Assembly: GCA_033439295.1 (NCBI GenBank)
Contig: JAVTLE010000011.1
Coordinates: 868,082 to 932,081, forward strand
DNA from: Deuterostichococcus epilithicus
Lineage: Eukaryota > Chlorophyta > Trebouxiophyceae > Prasiolales > Stichococcaceae
Reading direction: 5' to 3'
Length of the DNA stretch: 64,000 nucleotides
Shown piece after piece: positions 24,203 to 36,967 of this stretch. The stretch's first letter is position 1, and every line of letters begins with the position of its first letter. The notes under the pieces were generated by a model. It made no database searches. It was given only the letters and a program-made list of their open reading frames with translations, and was not told the origin of the DNA. Made by a program: the position numbers and the translations under genes.

Positions 24203-27200
24203 GCGTGGTCCCGCGACAGACTTCTGCTGGCCATCTTTATTTGTCAGCTGCTCTTCTTTGGAGCGCTGGTGGGCTTCGCCTGGAAGGTCGGCAGCCATCG
24301 GCCGAGCAGAGTCGACGGCGTGAATCACAGGTGAGTGACAGCGTCACGCATGTTGTGCATGGGCAGAGCACCTGGGCCGCACCTGGCGCTCTTCTGCTGT
24401 GCATGATGCCACCTGGACATCCGACTGCAGCAGACTGCTGGCCGGCGCTCGGTGCCAGTGCACACGACTGATGCGGACGGGTTTATGGATCGCAGCGCGC
24501 TGCATGACGACCCCGTCAGTGCTGCACGGCACAGCGTGCGCCGCAGCGTGCATGACCCGCAGTCGCTGACGGTCAGCGAGTTCTCGGCGGCATCAGCGGC
24601 GACACAGCAGCAGCACCAGCAGCAGCAGCAGCAGGCGCTGCAGCACGCGGGCACGGCAGCAGCAGACCTCAGCACGCTGGTCCTTTACATCTTCTCGCCC
24701 ACAGACCCTGGTGAGCTGGGCGGCAACACGCGTGGGCACATGCACACGCACATTTAAATGTGACGAGCGCGCCATGGGCTGCACTGCCGTTCAAGGGAAA
24801 GGGGCGGAGAGAATGCAGGGGTGCAGATCCGTGTTCTGCGCCCCTCGCAAGAAACAGCCGGCACAGCTCCTGCAGGACAGCAGCCCGGTGCGCGGTTTTG
24901 CAGGATTGGCTCTGAGCGTGATGCCACAGACCTGCACTGCTTTGACTCCCGCACACATGGTCGCCACCCACCGCACGGACACCAGCTGATGAATGGCATC
25001 GGGTTTTCAGATGAAGGTCCCAATGTGGTGAAGTTGCCTTGCAATGAAATTTCCAACGACATGGAGTTCACAATCTCATCAAGACTGCCCGCATGCGCAG
25101 AGTACCTGAACAACCTGCTCTTCTTCATACGGGACGGCATCAAGCCCAATGACGGCTGTGACTATGTTATGGTCGTCAATCAGGTTGGCTACCGGCCGCG
25201 CATGCTTGACACCCTCTGAATATGTTTCCGGACTTTGCTGAGCGGTGGGTGGTGACCTGGGGCTTGTGGAGTTGCAGGCACTAGCTTCATGTAATCATGT
25301 TTGATAGTGCCCCAAGTCTCTGCACATCTGGATGCAGCTCTGCACCCTCACAGAGTCTGTCTGGTCCTGTAATGCTTTGCCTTGAGCTGGGGCCTGGAGG
25401 ATTTGTGCAAAGTGTTGACAGTCGGACCCCTGCTGGCGATAGGAAGAAGAAGAAAGTTTGATGTGAATGGTCCCTTGCTCTGCAGGCGATGGGGGAGGAG
25501 ATGGCAAGTTTCAGTGCCATGGCGCACATGGCGGGCAGCCTGCCGCCCAATGCGCGCTATGTCACGCACCGCAACGAGTGCTACGACTGGGGCACCCTCG
25601 GCTGGCTGCTCGTACAGAAGAAGGTGGGATTCGCAGGGCTGCTTGCTCCTTCCTACGGAGAGCGAGTTGTGAGTGCAGAGCACGGGGCCTGCATGCGCTG
25701 GTGGGTGGCCATGGCTGCTGATGCGGGTTTTGTAGAATGACTGCGACCAGTTTAGCCTAGTGAAGCATGTAACAGTGCAGCAGCGCCTGCTGTGATGCCC
25801 TGCCGAGGGCCCCGTCACCCAGCCCAGGCGCTAGCCCAGGCGGAAAAGCCGTGCCTCTCTTGCTCCGGGTTGCCAACCACCATGTGAATCTGGTGTTGAC
25901 ATGGAAACGCCACTGCCCGCAGGTGGACACGTCACGCTACAAGTACGTGATCTTCCTCAACAGCAGCGTGCGGGGCCCTTTCCTGCCGTCCTATTGGCCG
26001 GCATCGGTGCACTGGACCCGCATCTTCACGGACCGCATCACCAGCAGCGTCAAGCTGGTCGGGCCCACCATCAGCTGCGAAGGTGGGTCTCTGCTTCCGC
26101 TGAACCTGCTGGTGCTGGGCTGGGATGCTGTCGACCGGTGTGCGGGCGGCGCGCCAGCTGCACTCGGGGCTGGCGCAGTGCCAGCCGCGCAGTGCTAGCG
26201 GCGCGTCGCCAGCTGTGCTTTGTGCGAGCAGGCAAGACAGCGCGGCGATGCCAGGGCGTGCATGTTCCCGACTGATGTGTGGCTTGGCGCAATGCTCTGT
26301 GCAGGCATCGAGCCAATGGGCATGCCGAAGCGCAAGAACCCGCACGTGCAGTCCTACGCTGTGGCAACAGACCAGGTGAGGTTCCAACCTGCTCTGCACA
26401 GTCACATTCGCAGCTGCTGTGGCTGGTCAGAGCTGCTGGCTGGGCGAGGCAGGTACCATAGAGAGCGAGGCTGCTGGCAACACTCCATGGCGCTTCGAGG
26501 CTGCAGTTTTGGGGCGCGAGCACGGCAGAGAGTGTCTGGTTGGGGCCAACGCTGCAGCAGAGCCTGCTGTGAAGCGGACGCTCCGGCCACCCGCATCGTC
26601 TGACAGGACTCGCCTGACACTCTTTCCTGCCCGGCCCTTTGCTATCATTTTTCAATCGGACGATGCAGGTCGGGCTGGGGCTGCTGCTTCGGGACGGCAA
26701 CGTGTTCCGCTGCTACAACCACATCCACCTGACCATGTTCCACAGCGAGGTGGGCGCCAGCAAGGTCATTCTGGACGCCGGCTACAACATCGACAGCCTC
26801 ATGCTCCGGTGCGGCCCTGCAGCGCCCCAACCCCTTTCCTTCACAGCGCCGTGCACTCTTTCGTCACCCCTCATGCACGCACAGCTCCCCGGCCCGCCCG
26901 GGGGGGGGCATCCGANGANAGGGGTNGGGGGGATGCCCCGCCCTCGAGCAGCGCTGGACAGCGGGGGGCTGCCGGCCACCGGAGGGCGCCCATATGTCTA
27001 CGTTCTCATGCCTGCCATACACACGTGGCTTTTGACCCTACCCCCACGGCCCGACGCCCTGCAACGGGGGGGCGCGCTGGCGCCCATGCACCTCTCCATC
27101 CAGGCCTTGGGTTCCGCGGTCGAGCCCCTCGCCGAGGCACACCCCCCCCTGGCTGCCCGCAGGTACCAGGGCGTCAACTGGCTGGACAAGGCGCAGTGGA

Positions 27201-28560
27201 ACTGCAATGCCAACGAGAGTCCCTACAAGGAGTCCCACTACGACGGCATCAATGTGGACCCGCTGGAAGTCATCTTCGTCAAGGTGCGTCCTCTCTCGGC
27301 AGGCCTGAGCGGCAGCTTGGGACGGACAGGGTTTAGGGGGATGCCTTACCAGAGGTAAGGTATCAATCTGGACCGGCTGGAGGTAGGTGAATCCTCGTCA
27401 AGGTGCGCCGTGGAAACGGATGGGGAAAAATGGATGCAGTGTATCGTGACACCGATGTGGAGCCGCTGGAGGACATCTTCGTGAAGGTGCGCCCAGCGCA
27501 AACCAGGGGAAGTGGGGCAGCAGCGATGGCCCCTGTGTCTAGGCCCTCGGCTGCAGGGCATGTGTCCTGCAGAACCCAAGCAGCAGCAGCACCTCATCTG
27601 TGGCTGTGCCATCTGGATGCTGGTGCCGCCACACATTCGGCACGGTATGGAGGCCCAAACAATGCACGGGCGTACGCAGCCAGTAGAGCAACGATTGCCT
27701 TGGGCATATGGAAAATCGTAGCCCACTGCCTCCAGGCACACCACTTTTAAGATCTCGCTGCAGAGCAACTCACGAGGATCAGGGCAGCGTCGCGCCTGCA
27801 GCGCTCGAGCCGGCGCCCTCATTGTAGCGTGATTAAGCAATGATCTTGCGCATGGCCCAGCCCATCGTCCACCAGCCCAAAACCCTTCCATTAACCTCGC
27901 CGCAGGTCAAAGAGCCGCTTCTGGAGCTGCGCTACAGCGCGTCGCTCAAGGCCGAAAAGTACGACGCCTGGTCCGCCAACGCGGCGGCGGCGGCGGCGGC
28001 GGCGCACCCCCAGCAGCGCGACGTGTCTTCCAACGCCTTCCAGCACCTGCCGGCCGACTTTCGACCGGTGGTGCTTACTGCGGACGGCCGCTCCGCAAGC
28101 GGCAAGTGCTTCGACGTGCCCTTCTACAAACAGGTGAGCCCTGCCACACAACCCCTCCCCTTTTCCCCTGGCGACACGCGGCCCGCTTGGCGGCACAGCC
28201 CTGACAACGATTGCTGCACACTTTGGCGCCGGACGCATTGAGAGTCCACCGGATGTCGACGGCTGCCCTGCCGCCCACAGCGCTCAAAGAGCACGTATGG
28301 GCTTGGCGCCTCCCGGCGGTGCAGCCTTTGCGCCGGCAGCGCATCCCTGCCGGCTGCTGCCGTGAGCCAGAATTGCCCACCAACGGCTGCCGTGCTTTAC
28401 GCGTTGAAGTGGGGCTTCACATAGCTAAACCCTAGGCTTTCGTCCCCCGTAGATGAGCCCGGATCTCATGGGGCTAGACGACCGCATCACGATGCAGCAC
28501 TTTGCGGCGGAGGGCCAGTTTGAGGGGCGCCACTTCCGTTTCGTGCCGTGCCCCCGGTGA
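24203..28560 (+). CDS. Predicted type II membrane protein, glycosyltransferase-like
   Basis: Exons: 24203-24330, 24434-24710, 25101-25193, 25486-25623, 25923-26082, 26305-26375, 26669-26808, 27163-27283, 27906-28133, 28453-28560; nearly all phases join. The start codon was not located. The first exon reads WSRDRLLLAIFICQLLFFGA and then continues hydrophobic: a short basic segment then one membrane anchor, typical of Golgi type II enzymes. A poly-Q stem follows. The lumenal part includes TLVLYIFSPTDPEYLNNLLF, DYVMVVNQ, NECYDWGTLGWLL, KYVIFLNSSVRGPFLPSYWP, VKLVGPTISCEG, PHVQSYAVATDQ and WNCNANESPYKESHYDGINV. I recall similar algal and bacterial proteins carrying the FLNSSVRGPFLP segment that are annotated as glycosyltransferase-like; no donor or acceptor can be named. 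The C-terminus (DRITMQHFAAEGQFEGRHF) resembles repeats seen beside bacterial glycosyltransferases. The gene is clear; the function is tentative. Confidence 0.65.
27361..27494 (+). repeat. Two decayed copies of an exon end plus donor, downstream of the real donor
   Basis: The exon ending at 27283 (coding NVDPLEVIFVK, then GTGCGT) is echoed at 27361-27408 and 27448-27494. Both copies keep the CCGCTGGA-like core and end in a donor (GTCAAGGTGCG and GTGAAGGTGCG). The second copy still reads VEPLEDIFVK. Confidence 0.88.
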
Positions 28561-29540
28561 CGAGTGGCACGGCGGCACGTATTCCGAGCTTGGCGGCGGC
28601 TGCAGGCGAGCCCGGCTGTCGTTTGCAGCCAACGGCGGGCAGCGCTCGCTCTTTGGGCCTCGTCGGCATGTGGGCCGACCGGCGCCTGCGCTGCAGCAGC
28701 CAATCGAGCCGGCTCTGCGGCTGCGGGGCCGGGCGGCTGGCTCTCTGGCGGCACGGAAGTCCACCCTGCCGCTGGATGCACACGGGATCAGAACACCAGG
28801 TGTCCCACGACTACCATTCTTTGCTCGGCACCACATGGGCAGTACTTCTCAGTTCCAGGGCTTGGACAAGGGTGCAGCGGCTGAGACGCCGCGCTGCCAG
28901 TGATTTAGTTGCTCATGCAGACTTGATTGAAGGCAGGCGCAATCCTGGCGCTTCCTGGCAGCCACTTTGTTATAGCTAGCTATCGCTTCAGTCTCCAACG
29001 GCAGCGGGCAGACGATTCATCTGAGGTCGTGCAGCGTCTCAGATGCAGCACGGCAGTGTTGATTGAGGAGCATCCGTACCCCCAAAAACTGGCGGTGCAA
29101 ACACCTAGCAGGCACCAAACAGCCTGTGCCAAAATGCGACTTTGTTTCGACCATCTTCATCTGTGTGTGCACACAGGCTTGAAAGGTTTCTCTTGGATCG
29201 ACCAGCCTTTTGAGCCAACCAGCCTTTTGAGCCAACCAGCCACAGCTGTTTGCACATCGGATGCTGCAGGTATTGAGGCACGCCTGCTCGCCTCATTCCC
29301 AGCAGGTTGCACGCACCCCAAGGCCCACCCATGTCCCAGCAATCGCAAAAGGCAGGGTGTCCAAGCCTGGCCCCGCCCAGGCACGCCGACCAGCCAAGCG
29401 CCGGCAGACGGCCGGCCTGGCCGCGGCGCCGCCAGGATCGACGCGCCCGTCCCTGCAGCATGTGTCAGTCGCCAGCCGACCGAACCGCCGCGGGCCGCAT
29501 GCATCTTCGTCTTCCGGGGGGTTTCCACATGACCCGCCGT
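28561..29540. other. Convergent intergenic region
   Basis: About 1 kb between two facing 3' ends. It contains a short tandem repeat at about 29205-29241 (two copies of a 17-base unit with AGCCTTTTGAGCCA). No gene or RNA was recognised. Confidence 0.5.
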
Positions 29541-32310
29541 TCACTGCAGCACGCGCAGCGTGACGGGCGTGTTGAGCAGGTACGTGGCCTGCAGCTCGCG
29601 CACCGCCCGGTGCGCCTCCTCGGTGCGCGTGAACCGCACCAGCGCCCGCAGCACCGCCGGGTTGGCGCGGCTGCCCTGGCTGCCCTGGCCGGGCGTGAAG
29701 CTCTTGTGCTCGTTCTGCGAGCGCGTAGCGGTGGGAACATGGAGAGTGCGCGCAAACAAGCGATTGTGAGGATGCGTGCAACACCGTGCGTGTGCACTTG
29801 CCGCAAAAGAGAGAAATCGTCAGCAGTCGGTCACACGCAGGTCCTGCGAACACGGACGGCGCAACGCCGAGGCGCGTCACAACCGCTGCTTGTGCTGCAC
29901 GCTGAACAGGGTAAAGGGTTGCTGCACGCTGAACAGGGTGAAGGACTCCTGGTGCAGTAGCAGCTGGCGCGCGGACGTGCGCCGCACAGGGCGATGTTGG
30001 GCAGCCGGGCAACGTGTACGCATGCAACCATGATGCAGGCGATGGCTCAGGGAACCGTCCGGAAGGCCCGCGACGCCAGCGCAGCGGACTCTCAGGGGCA
30101 AACCCTAGACCCCAGACTTCAACTCCAGCAAGTTCAGCCACACCTGCTTGAGGACGGTGACCGGGTTGCCCATCAGCTCGAAGCCCTCGAAGAATCGCAC
30201 GATGTCCTCCAGGTTGGCATTTTCCTGCACCAGGTAAATACACAATTCAAAGTTGCAGGGATCATTGAGGCTGATAAGAAACACAACACGATGTCCTCGA
30301 GGTTGGCAACCTCCTGCGAACCAGGTTCACTTGGCTTTTGCAAGCGTTCATGAGTGTGCGACATGGCAATTCGAGCACGACGTGGGTCCCAGTGTTGGGG
30401 CGGGATGATGGGTGCGAAACGAGCTAAAGTTGACCGCAGACGCCAGGACCAATCATCGCTTTTCGCATCAGACCGGCACGGCAGCCAGGCGCCTGTATAG
30501 TCGAATGACAAGCCAATGGATGAGCAGTCGAGGCACGGCACCTGGACGCCGGTGACGATGATGTAGCGGCCGCGACTGCCCATGCTGAGCGGGTTGAGGA
30601 TCGCGCGCCGCATCGCCATTGGGTCACCACGCACCACGGTGATCGGCCGCCCGGCCTGCCACACGCACAGCAGAGCCCATCAGCCCAGGAGAGTTGCAGG
30701 GTATCCCAGCACTGGCGAACGGATATCGCGGGGCAAGGATTACAAGCCGCAGGCTCAGACATGGGCTGCATGCCCGGTGCGTCGACACGGGGCAGCGTCT
30801 GCAGTCGGGGACTGTGCTTCCTCTGCATGCGACAGGCTGGAGAGGCCGGCAACAAATCCGTACACTGGCCAGGCAGTACTAGTCCGGCCGTTGTCGCCAG
30901 GACCAGCATGCGATGATTCGCTACACACGACACGTTCCCTTGATCGGACGCACCATGACGGCGCCATCCCAGCCGAGCGCGCGCTGCTGCAGCTCCTTCG
31001 TTCCCAGGTTGGCCCAGAAGCCCTTGGGGTTCAGCGAGTCCGTGTCATACTCCACCCTGCAGCACAGCTAGGTGGAGATCAAAATCTCCAGTGGCTTCCG
31101 GGCTGACGCCGGGCCTTCGTACAAAGATTCGTGGTACCTTGCACCCACATCTCTGCGGGGGGACAGCGCCACGCGAGCAGCCTCGAGCTGCAGCCCTGGA
31201 AACGGGGCCTGTGCCAAAGACATGCAAAGGGAGGCAGCAATGCACGGGGGCGCGCCTGATGTCGTCGGGCGGGAGGTTGCAGTCCACGAGCAGCCGCTGC
31301 ACGTCCCGCCGCGTGGCCAGGCGCCCAAAGCCAGACAGCCTGACCGGGAAATCAACCTGCGTCGAATGGCGAGCGCCCTTTACAGCACAGTGGCGCTCGC
31401 AATCGGTGACCAGCGACCTTGCGGTGGCACATGGACCAAAACAAGCATCATGGGTGGGAGGCAGGGCCCATGCAGGCTCGGGGCTTCATCCTCTGCCGGC
31501 ACTCCATGTGTGAGCAGTGAGTGTGAGCAGCAGCATTCCATGTGTGAGCGGTGATTGTGAGCAGCAGCATTGCGGCCTACCCTGATTCTCGCCAGCGGCT
31601 GGGCATCATCCTCGCTGAGACTGCCCATTGCGGAGCGCGCGCCACCGCGGCCCCCATGGCCCTGCGTGTCGGTGTTACACAGAACGGCTACCACGCTGCA
31701 GGCATTTCTGTGTAGCGCGACTCAGCCGTCAAGATTCACAGGAGGCCACGACTGCGGCATAAGCATCCCATGTCGCAGACATCGTCGAGCACAGGCCTGA
31801 CAGCATACGGCGTGTCTCCCAGTTCACCTGTTGGTTCCGGGACCCAAAGTTTTCTCGGCGTGGCTGCTGGCCCTCGCCCTCGCGACCACCATGCCTGCCG
31901 TGCGAAGACCTGCTGCGGTCCCCCTGTAAGGAGCGAGCCTCACCCGGCTGCTGCTGCTGCTGTTGCTGCTGCTGCGGCAGCGGCAGTCCGTCTGCTGCGA
32001 CTGCGCTGCCTGTGTCAGGCATTCTTGCATCTGTTTCCGCTGGCGATGGCGGCGGCGGCTCTGCCGTTGCTCTGGGCTGTGCGTCTGAAGCCAGAGACAG
32101 GAGGCGGGCGGCTGGTCGCAGGCCTCTGCTGCCCTGTATGGCAGAAAAATCTGAATATTGGTCCCCTGGCCTTTGTCGAAAATGCAGCATTGTGCTGGCG
32201 CCGCTCAAGGCGGCAAAGCGGTATCCGATGCTCGCCTCTGCGTGGGCCAGCGCCGGCACGAAATGCCTCAGGGACACGGCCACCGTGGTCGTCAATGCTC
32301 TCCACGCCAT
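29541..32310 (-). CDS. Probable organelle-targeted RNA-binding (RRM-like) protein
   Basis: I do not recognise an exact orthologue. The proposed start is the ATG at 32310 (MAWRALTTTVAVSLRHFVPA), a hydrophobic, basic, acid-free N-terminus that suggests mitochondrial targeting. It leads into a low-complexity linker with poly-Q. Later minus-strand exons (approximate): 31660-31579 (GSLSEDDAQPLARIR); about 31363-31262 (VRLSGFGRLATRRDVQRLLV, CNLPPDDIR); about 31057-30945 (LNPKGFWANLGTKELQQRAL); about 30665-30545 (AMRRAILNPLSMGSRGRYII, VTGVQ); about 30226-30145 (NANLEDIVRFFEGFELMGNP); about 29958-29925 (LHQESFTLFS); and 29721-29541 (ALVRFTRTEEAHRAVRELQ, ending TPVTLRVLQ). The order of beta-strand and helix segments resembles two RRM folds. 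Joining these exons into one gene is inference. Tandem repeats of exon pieces occur at 29885-29950 and 30264-30322. Confidence 0.5.
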
Positions 32311-32890
32311 GGCTGCGGCGCTTGCCGAGTGTCAGCCACGTCACGTGGAGAACGGCAAAATAGCAGACCCAACTTTGAATGCCAGGCAAGCGGAGGCTGT
32401 CAGTGCTGGATACAGTTGCAGCTACCACGTCTACTGGATCATGCAGGGTGATTGCTGATTGGCCTACATGTCGCAAGTACTCGGTTAGCATGGCAACGGA
32501 AGGCAAGGGGAATGAAAGAATTTCTTCCGGGAAGCGGCCGTTTCATGTCCCCTTGATCGAGCTGTCGCCAAATCAAAACTTCGAAGCTGAGTGCAGCACA
32601 CACAGCAGGCCGCTCAGCGCATGCAGTTCGTTGCAGTCTTTATCTGCGGTTCTTTCTCGGCAGCTTGATTACATCGGTGGTATGGGCAGCAGTTTCTGAC
32701 TCGCGTCAGTGGATCAATAACCACACAGCGACGTTCCTCCTGCTGCGTTGCATGACAGACTATATCTGAAGCCAACGAAACGAGACTTTGAACCAGTTTC
32801 AGAAGGTACTTGGCATGCGGCATCGTGTTGACAGCGCCAATAGCTGACTGCAGTGCCCAGACAGCTGCCAGCGAGCGGCAGTCGATAGTG
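32311..32890. promoter_or_regulatory. Shared upstream region of a head-to-head gene pair
   Basis: About 580 bases between the proposed start of the minus-strand RRM-like gene and the ATG at 32891 of the coiled-coil gene. It is less GC-rich than the flanks and has no open frame with family character, so it probably serves as a bidirectional promoter. No specific element was identified. Confidence 0.4.
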
Positions 32891-35800
32891 ATGGAGTCGC
32901 AACCCAGCAACGAACCCATGCCGCTTGAATCTCCAGACGCCTCGCCGTACGCGTCTGCCCAGGGATCTCCCGCTCGGGCGCCAAACAGCGGCCAGCACGA
33001 CGGCGGTCACATGCTGGCGACGACGCCAGACTCTGCGAAGCACAGTGGCCGGCGCCGCTTGGTCGACGACGGCACGCCCAACCCACTGTACGTGCTGGAC
33101 CAGGACGAGGCTTCGTCAGACGGCGACGACTGCGTCATCTCGCCGTCGCCGGATGGCGATAACCTGACGCCGCTGGGCGACAGCTGCCTGGAGGCTCCCA
33201 GTGACCAGGTGACTGGAAGTCCTCCCTCCCTCCTCATCACATGCTGTGCACTGGCAGGTGACTCTCTGTAGCACTGCCGCATTGTCATGAATTTTTTGTT
33301 CCCTTGATGCTTTCCTGCTCGTCTGCCGCTCTGACGCTGCCATGGGCACCTTGTGCCGCAGCTGCCGCTGACGGGCGGGGCGCCGCCGCTGCCCCGCGCT
33401 GTGCTGGAGCGCCAGAACGCGGAGCTGGAGGCGGAGCTGCTGCACATGCACACGCAGTGCGGGCAGCTGGGAGCGCGGCTCGATGCCTCGCAGGCGCTGT
33501 GCAATGAGTTGCAGCGCGCGCTCGTCGACGCGCACACGCCCCAGGTGGGATGCTGCCCAGCGTGTGCTGGCATTGATCACGTGGTCCTCAGCTGAGAGGT
33601 GGCATGACTTGCATCTAGGTATCAATGCCAATGCAGGACCAAGCCACGGGGCGTAGCAGGGCCGGCAGCTCGCCGGCGTTGCCCGTTATTGCCGAGCACG
33701 AGGGCGGCAGTGCGGTCATGCATGCATCGCCAGTGTCGCCATTTCCGACAGCAGACGTCGCCCGCCACCTGGCCAACACCACAAACCAGGTGTGCAACTG
33801 CTCGGTGCTGAACACACACACTCAGCCATGACATTCCGCAGAGCCTGCCATGCCCCGCCGGCAGATAGTGCCTGCACAACGGCAGGCACATGGTCGGCAT
33901 CGGCAGGCAAGCCCCTCGCTGTGCTTACAGCTCACGAAAAAATCCAGCGCAGACACTGCATCTATGTCGCAGTGATGATCGTTTGCTGTCCAGGTGCTGG
34001 AGCTGCAGAACCGGCTGCAGGACAGGGATACCCGGCTGGCTGAGCTTGCGGCGCAGCTGGCGGCGGCGCAGGCGCTGCAGGGCGGCGGCCGTGCCAGCCT
34101 GGCGGACATCAGCAACGGCGGCCCCGCGCAGCAGCAGCAGGCGCCCGCCTGCAAGGCCCCCGAGCAGGTGCCTCCGCGCCGTCCCGCCAATGATTGTCTG
34201 TGGACATTGCTGCCTGCAAGTGGCCCGACGGAACTGATCCATTTTCTGGGCGTTTTGGGATGCTGTGGTGAGGGCAGCGGAGTCGTCGATGCTGTGAGGC
34301 TGCGGCGAACGCAGGTGAGACGAGGCCCTCACAAGGACCCTCCTCGCCTGCAGGTAGCTTCCCTGGAGGCGCAGCTGGCGGATGCCACAGCGCAGCTCGC
34401 GGCGGAGCGGTCCAGGCGGCAGCGCCTGTCTGGCTGCCTGGCGGCGCTTGCGGCGGATCTGAACGCCCGCGACGAGCGCTTCGGCTGCCTGATGGCCTGC
34501 GCGGGCCCCCTCGCCGCCCTCCTGAAGCCGGCAGAAGCCGCTGCACCCGGCACGGCAGCAGAGGCCGGCGCCCCGCTGCCGGACGGGAACCTGACGCTGC
34601 TGGGCCGCGCAGCGGCGGCGCTGCTGGCGCAGCTGCGGGCGCAGGGCGCCGCGCTGCACGCCCTACAGGCGCAGTGCGCCGAAACTGAGGAGGCCGGCTG
34701 CCGTGCCGGGGGCAGCGCCGCCGCCTTTGACGCGGCGCTGCCGACGGCGGTGGCGACGGAGCAGTCTTCGGCCGCGCAGCCGCTGCGCGGCGACGGACTT
34801 GCCGACGGTTCTGCCGCCACCAGCAACGCATGTGGCGGCGCGAAGTCGGAGGCGGTCAACCAGGCGGCGCCGGGCAGCGACACGGCGCCGGACACAGGAC
34901 GCTCGCGGCGCGGCCAGGGCGACGCGGCCGGCCGGCAGTCCGAGCAGCTGGGCTCCGTCCAGCGCCTGAGCAAGCAGTTTGCCAAGCAGGTGAGAATCGA
35001 CACAGCCTGCATCATTTTATCGCACAATGCTGGCTTTTCTCCTTCATGTTGGGTCCACGTATCGAGTATGCAGGGGGCAACAAAGGTACCCGGCTGCTGA
35101 AGACACGTCTACTGCCATGACACCGCTGTTGAGGCTTTCAAACATGCAGGCTCATCTGACAGCATCTCCAACTGCCACAGGTCACTTCGCTCAAGCTGGA
35201 GTTCGGCATCCTGGAGCAAAAGCTGTTGGAGCGGGACGCGACGATCGCAAAGCTACACGCGGAAGCCCGCGCCGCATCAAAAGCCGCCAGGCAGGCGGCA
35301 GCAGCGCAGGACGCCCGTGTCGCATCGCTGCAGCAGCAGCTGGAAGCCGCAGCGGCGCCGCCCGGTCAGCAGGTGAGCGGTGTCGCGCGCCCTGCTGAAG
35401 TGCACAGCAGCAGTTCCGGCTGCACAATTTGATGACAGCATGGGAGCTGAGAGGGAATTGGCAGCACACATCGCCCGGTTGTCAAGCTGCTGGGTGCCTC
35501 GCAAGCACCTGCTGGCTCGTCCCTCCAACCCTGAAACCCCGTGCAGCCGACGTGCGCAGGAGCATGTTGCGATCTGAAGCATCGCACCGCAAAACTTGCA
35601 GGGCGGCGCGCTGGCGGCGGCGGGCAGCCTCAGCGTGGCCGGCGACCAAGGAGACAGGGCCGCAGTGGCGGCAGAGACGGAACTGGAGGACGTCCGGAAG
35701 GCGCTGCGAGCGGCGCAGCAGGCCTGCGAGGACGACCGGCGGAAGGCTGCGCGCACAGTCGCAGGTGACTCGTGTTCAAACTTTGCATTAAGTTCTTGGC

Positions 35801-36967
35801 CGTGCATGCGGGACGCCGCGGGGGCTTCCCCCTGAGCAGGTCTGGGGCAGGCGTACAAAGCCTGCACAGTGCTGACGAGTGGGATGTCTGAGGGGGTGGC
35901 GAGGAATGGCGTGTGTTTTACCCTGTCAAAGGCTGGAGGATCGCAACACAATGCCCGAGGCGGCGCAAATGTGCAAACCGTGGGATGGTGACGCGAGATG
36001 TGGGTTCCATGTGTGATCAGGGTTGCAGGACCGCACTGCTGCGGCCGAGGCCCGTGCCGCCGAGCTGCAGCGGCAGCTGGACGCCCAAGGCGGCGGCGGC
36101 GGAGGCACCCCAGGAGTGAGCCCCAGCAAGGCCTCTGCCCGCATCGCGCTGGTGAGGACCCGCATGCACAGCCGCAGCGAGTCTTGGCCTGACGTATGTC
36201 CGCTGCTGCATTGCAGCCTTCGTTCCGACTTTGGCAGGGGCTGGGGGACTGCGCTTGGTCTGCAATGCCCCTGATCGCTCAGAGTCCTGGGCGAGACGGC
36301 AACACACGAGGCTGCATAAGGAAATCCATGTCAGTGAAATTCTCTGTGCCTGGTGCAGCTGGAGGCCGACAGGAACCGCAAGGTGGGTTGGGTGTCCGTA
36401 GATGCTCCTGCATGCATGTCTGGTGATTGATATGCCCATCTGCCGGACACTCGGAGTGAGTGGTTTCTGATGATGCCTGCATGCGGTCACGGGATAGCCT
36501 GCACTCGTGCAGGTGAATGATTACATGGTGGTTCATGACTTGCAGGACCTGGGTCTGGTGCGAGAGCAGCTCGCCAAGAAGACCGAAAAGGTGCACCACG
36601 AGACCACCCTACTGTCTGGCACAGGATGCTTGAGGCCGCAAAGAGGCTGCTCTGTGCTCGCGCACTGCACGGCCGAACACGATGCGATCGCAGGCGGTTG
36701 AGCTGCCGGCGCGGCCCCACTGGAATGTGCCTTCCGCGTTGTCTGTCGCTCTACGCTCGCATCCTTGCAGCTACCTGAATTGTCGTGTGGCGCTTGGTGC
36801 AGCTTGACGCTGTGCTGCGGGACACGGCCGGCATGCAGCAGGCGCTGGCGGCCAAGGAGCAGTTCATCCTTGCATTGCGGGGCGAGCTGGCCGAGGCGCA
36901 CCGCGAATGCTCCGAGGCGAACCACAAGCTGCGTGCACAGCGCCGCCAAGCGGCACCCTGGCGGTAG
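32891..36967 (+). CDS. Long coiled-coil protein, family not recognised
   Basis: Eleven exons join in phase: 32891-33208, 33362-33544, 33619-33789, 33994-34167, 34354-34989, 35181-35372, 35602-35764, 36029-36151, 36359-36382, 36546-36590, 36803-36967. The N-terminal 120 residues are acidic, serine/proline-rich and disordered (PDSAKHSGRRRLVDDGTPNP). Coiled-coil stretches follow: LERQNAELEAELLHMHTQCG; VLELQNRLQDRDTRLAELAA; SLEAQLADATAQLAAERSRR; LEFGILEQKLLERDATIAKL; DLGLVREQLAKKTEK; and KEQFILALRGELAEAHRECS, ending RRQAAPWR. A disordered insert near 34620-34960 separates the coil segments. The domain plan (disordered head, broken long coil) resembles cytoskeletal, centriolar or Golgi scaffold proteins, but no motif names it. 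The ATG at 32891 is the first ATG in frame. The two shortest exons (24 and 45 bases) are the least certain. Confidence 0.72.
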
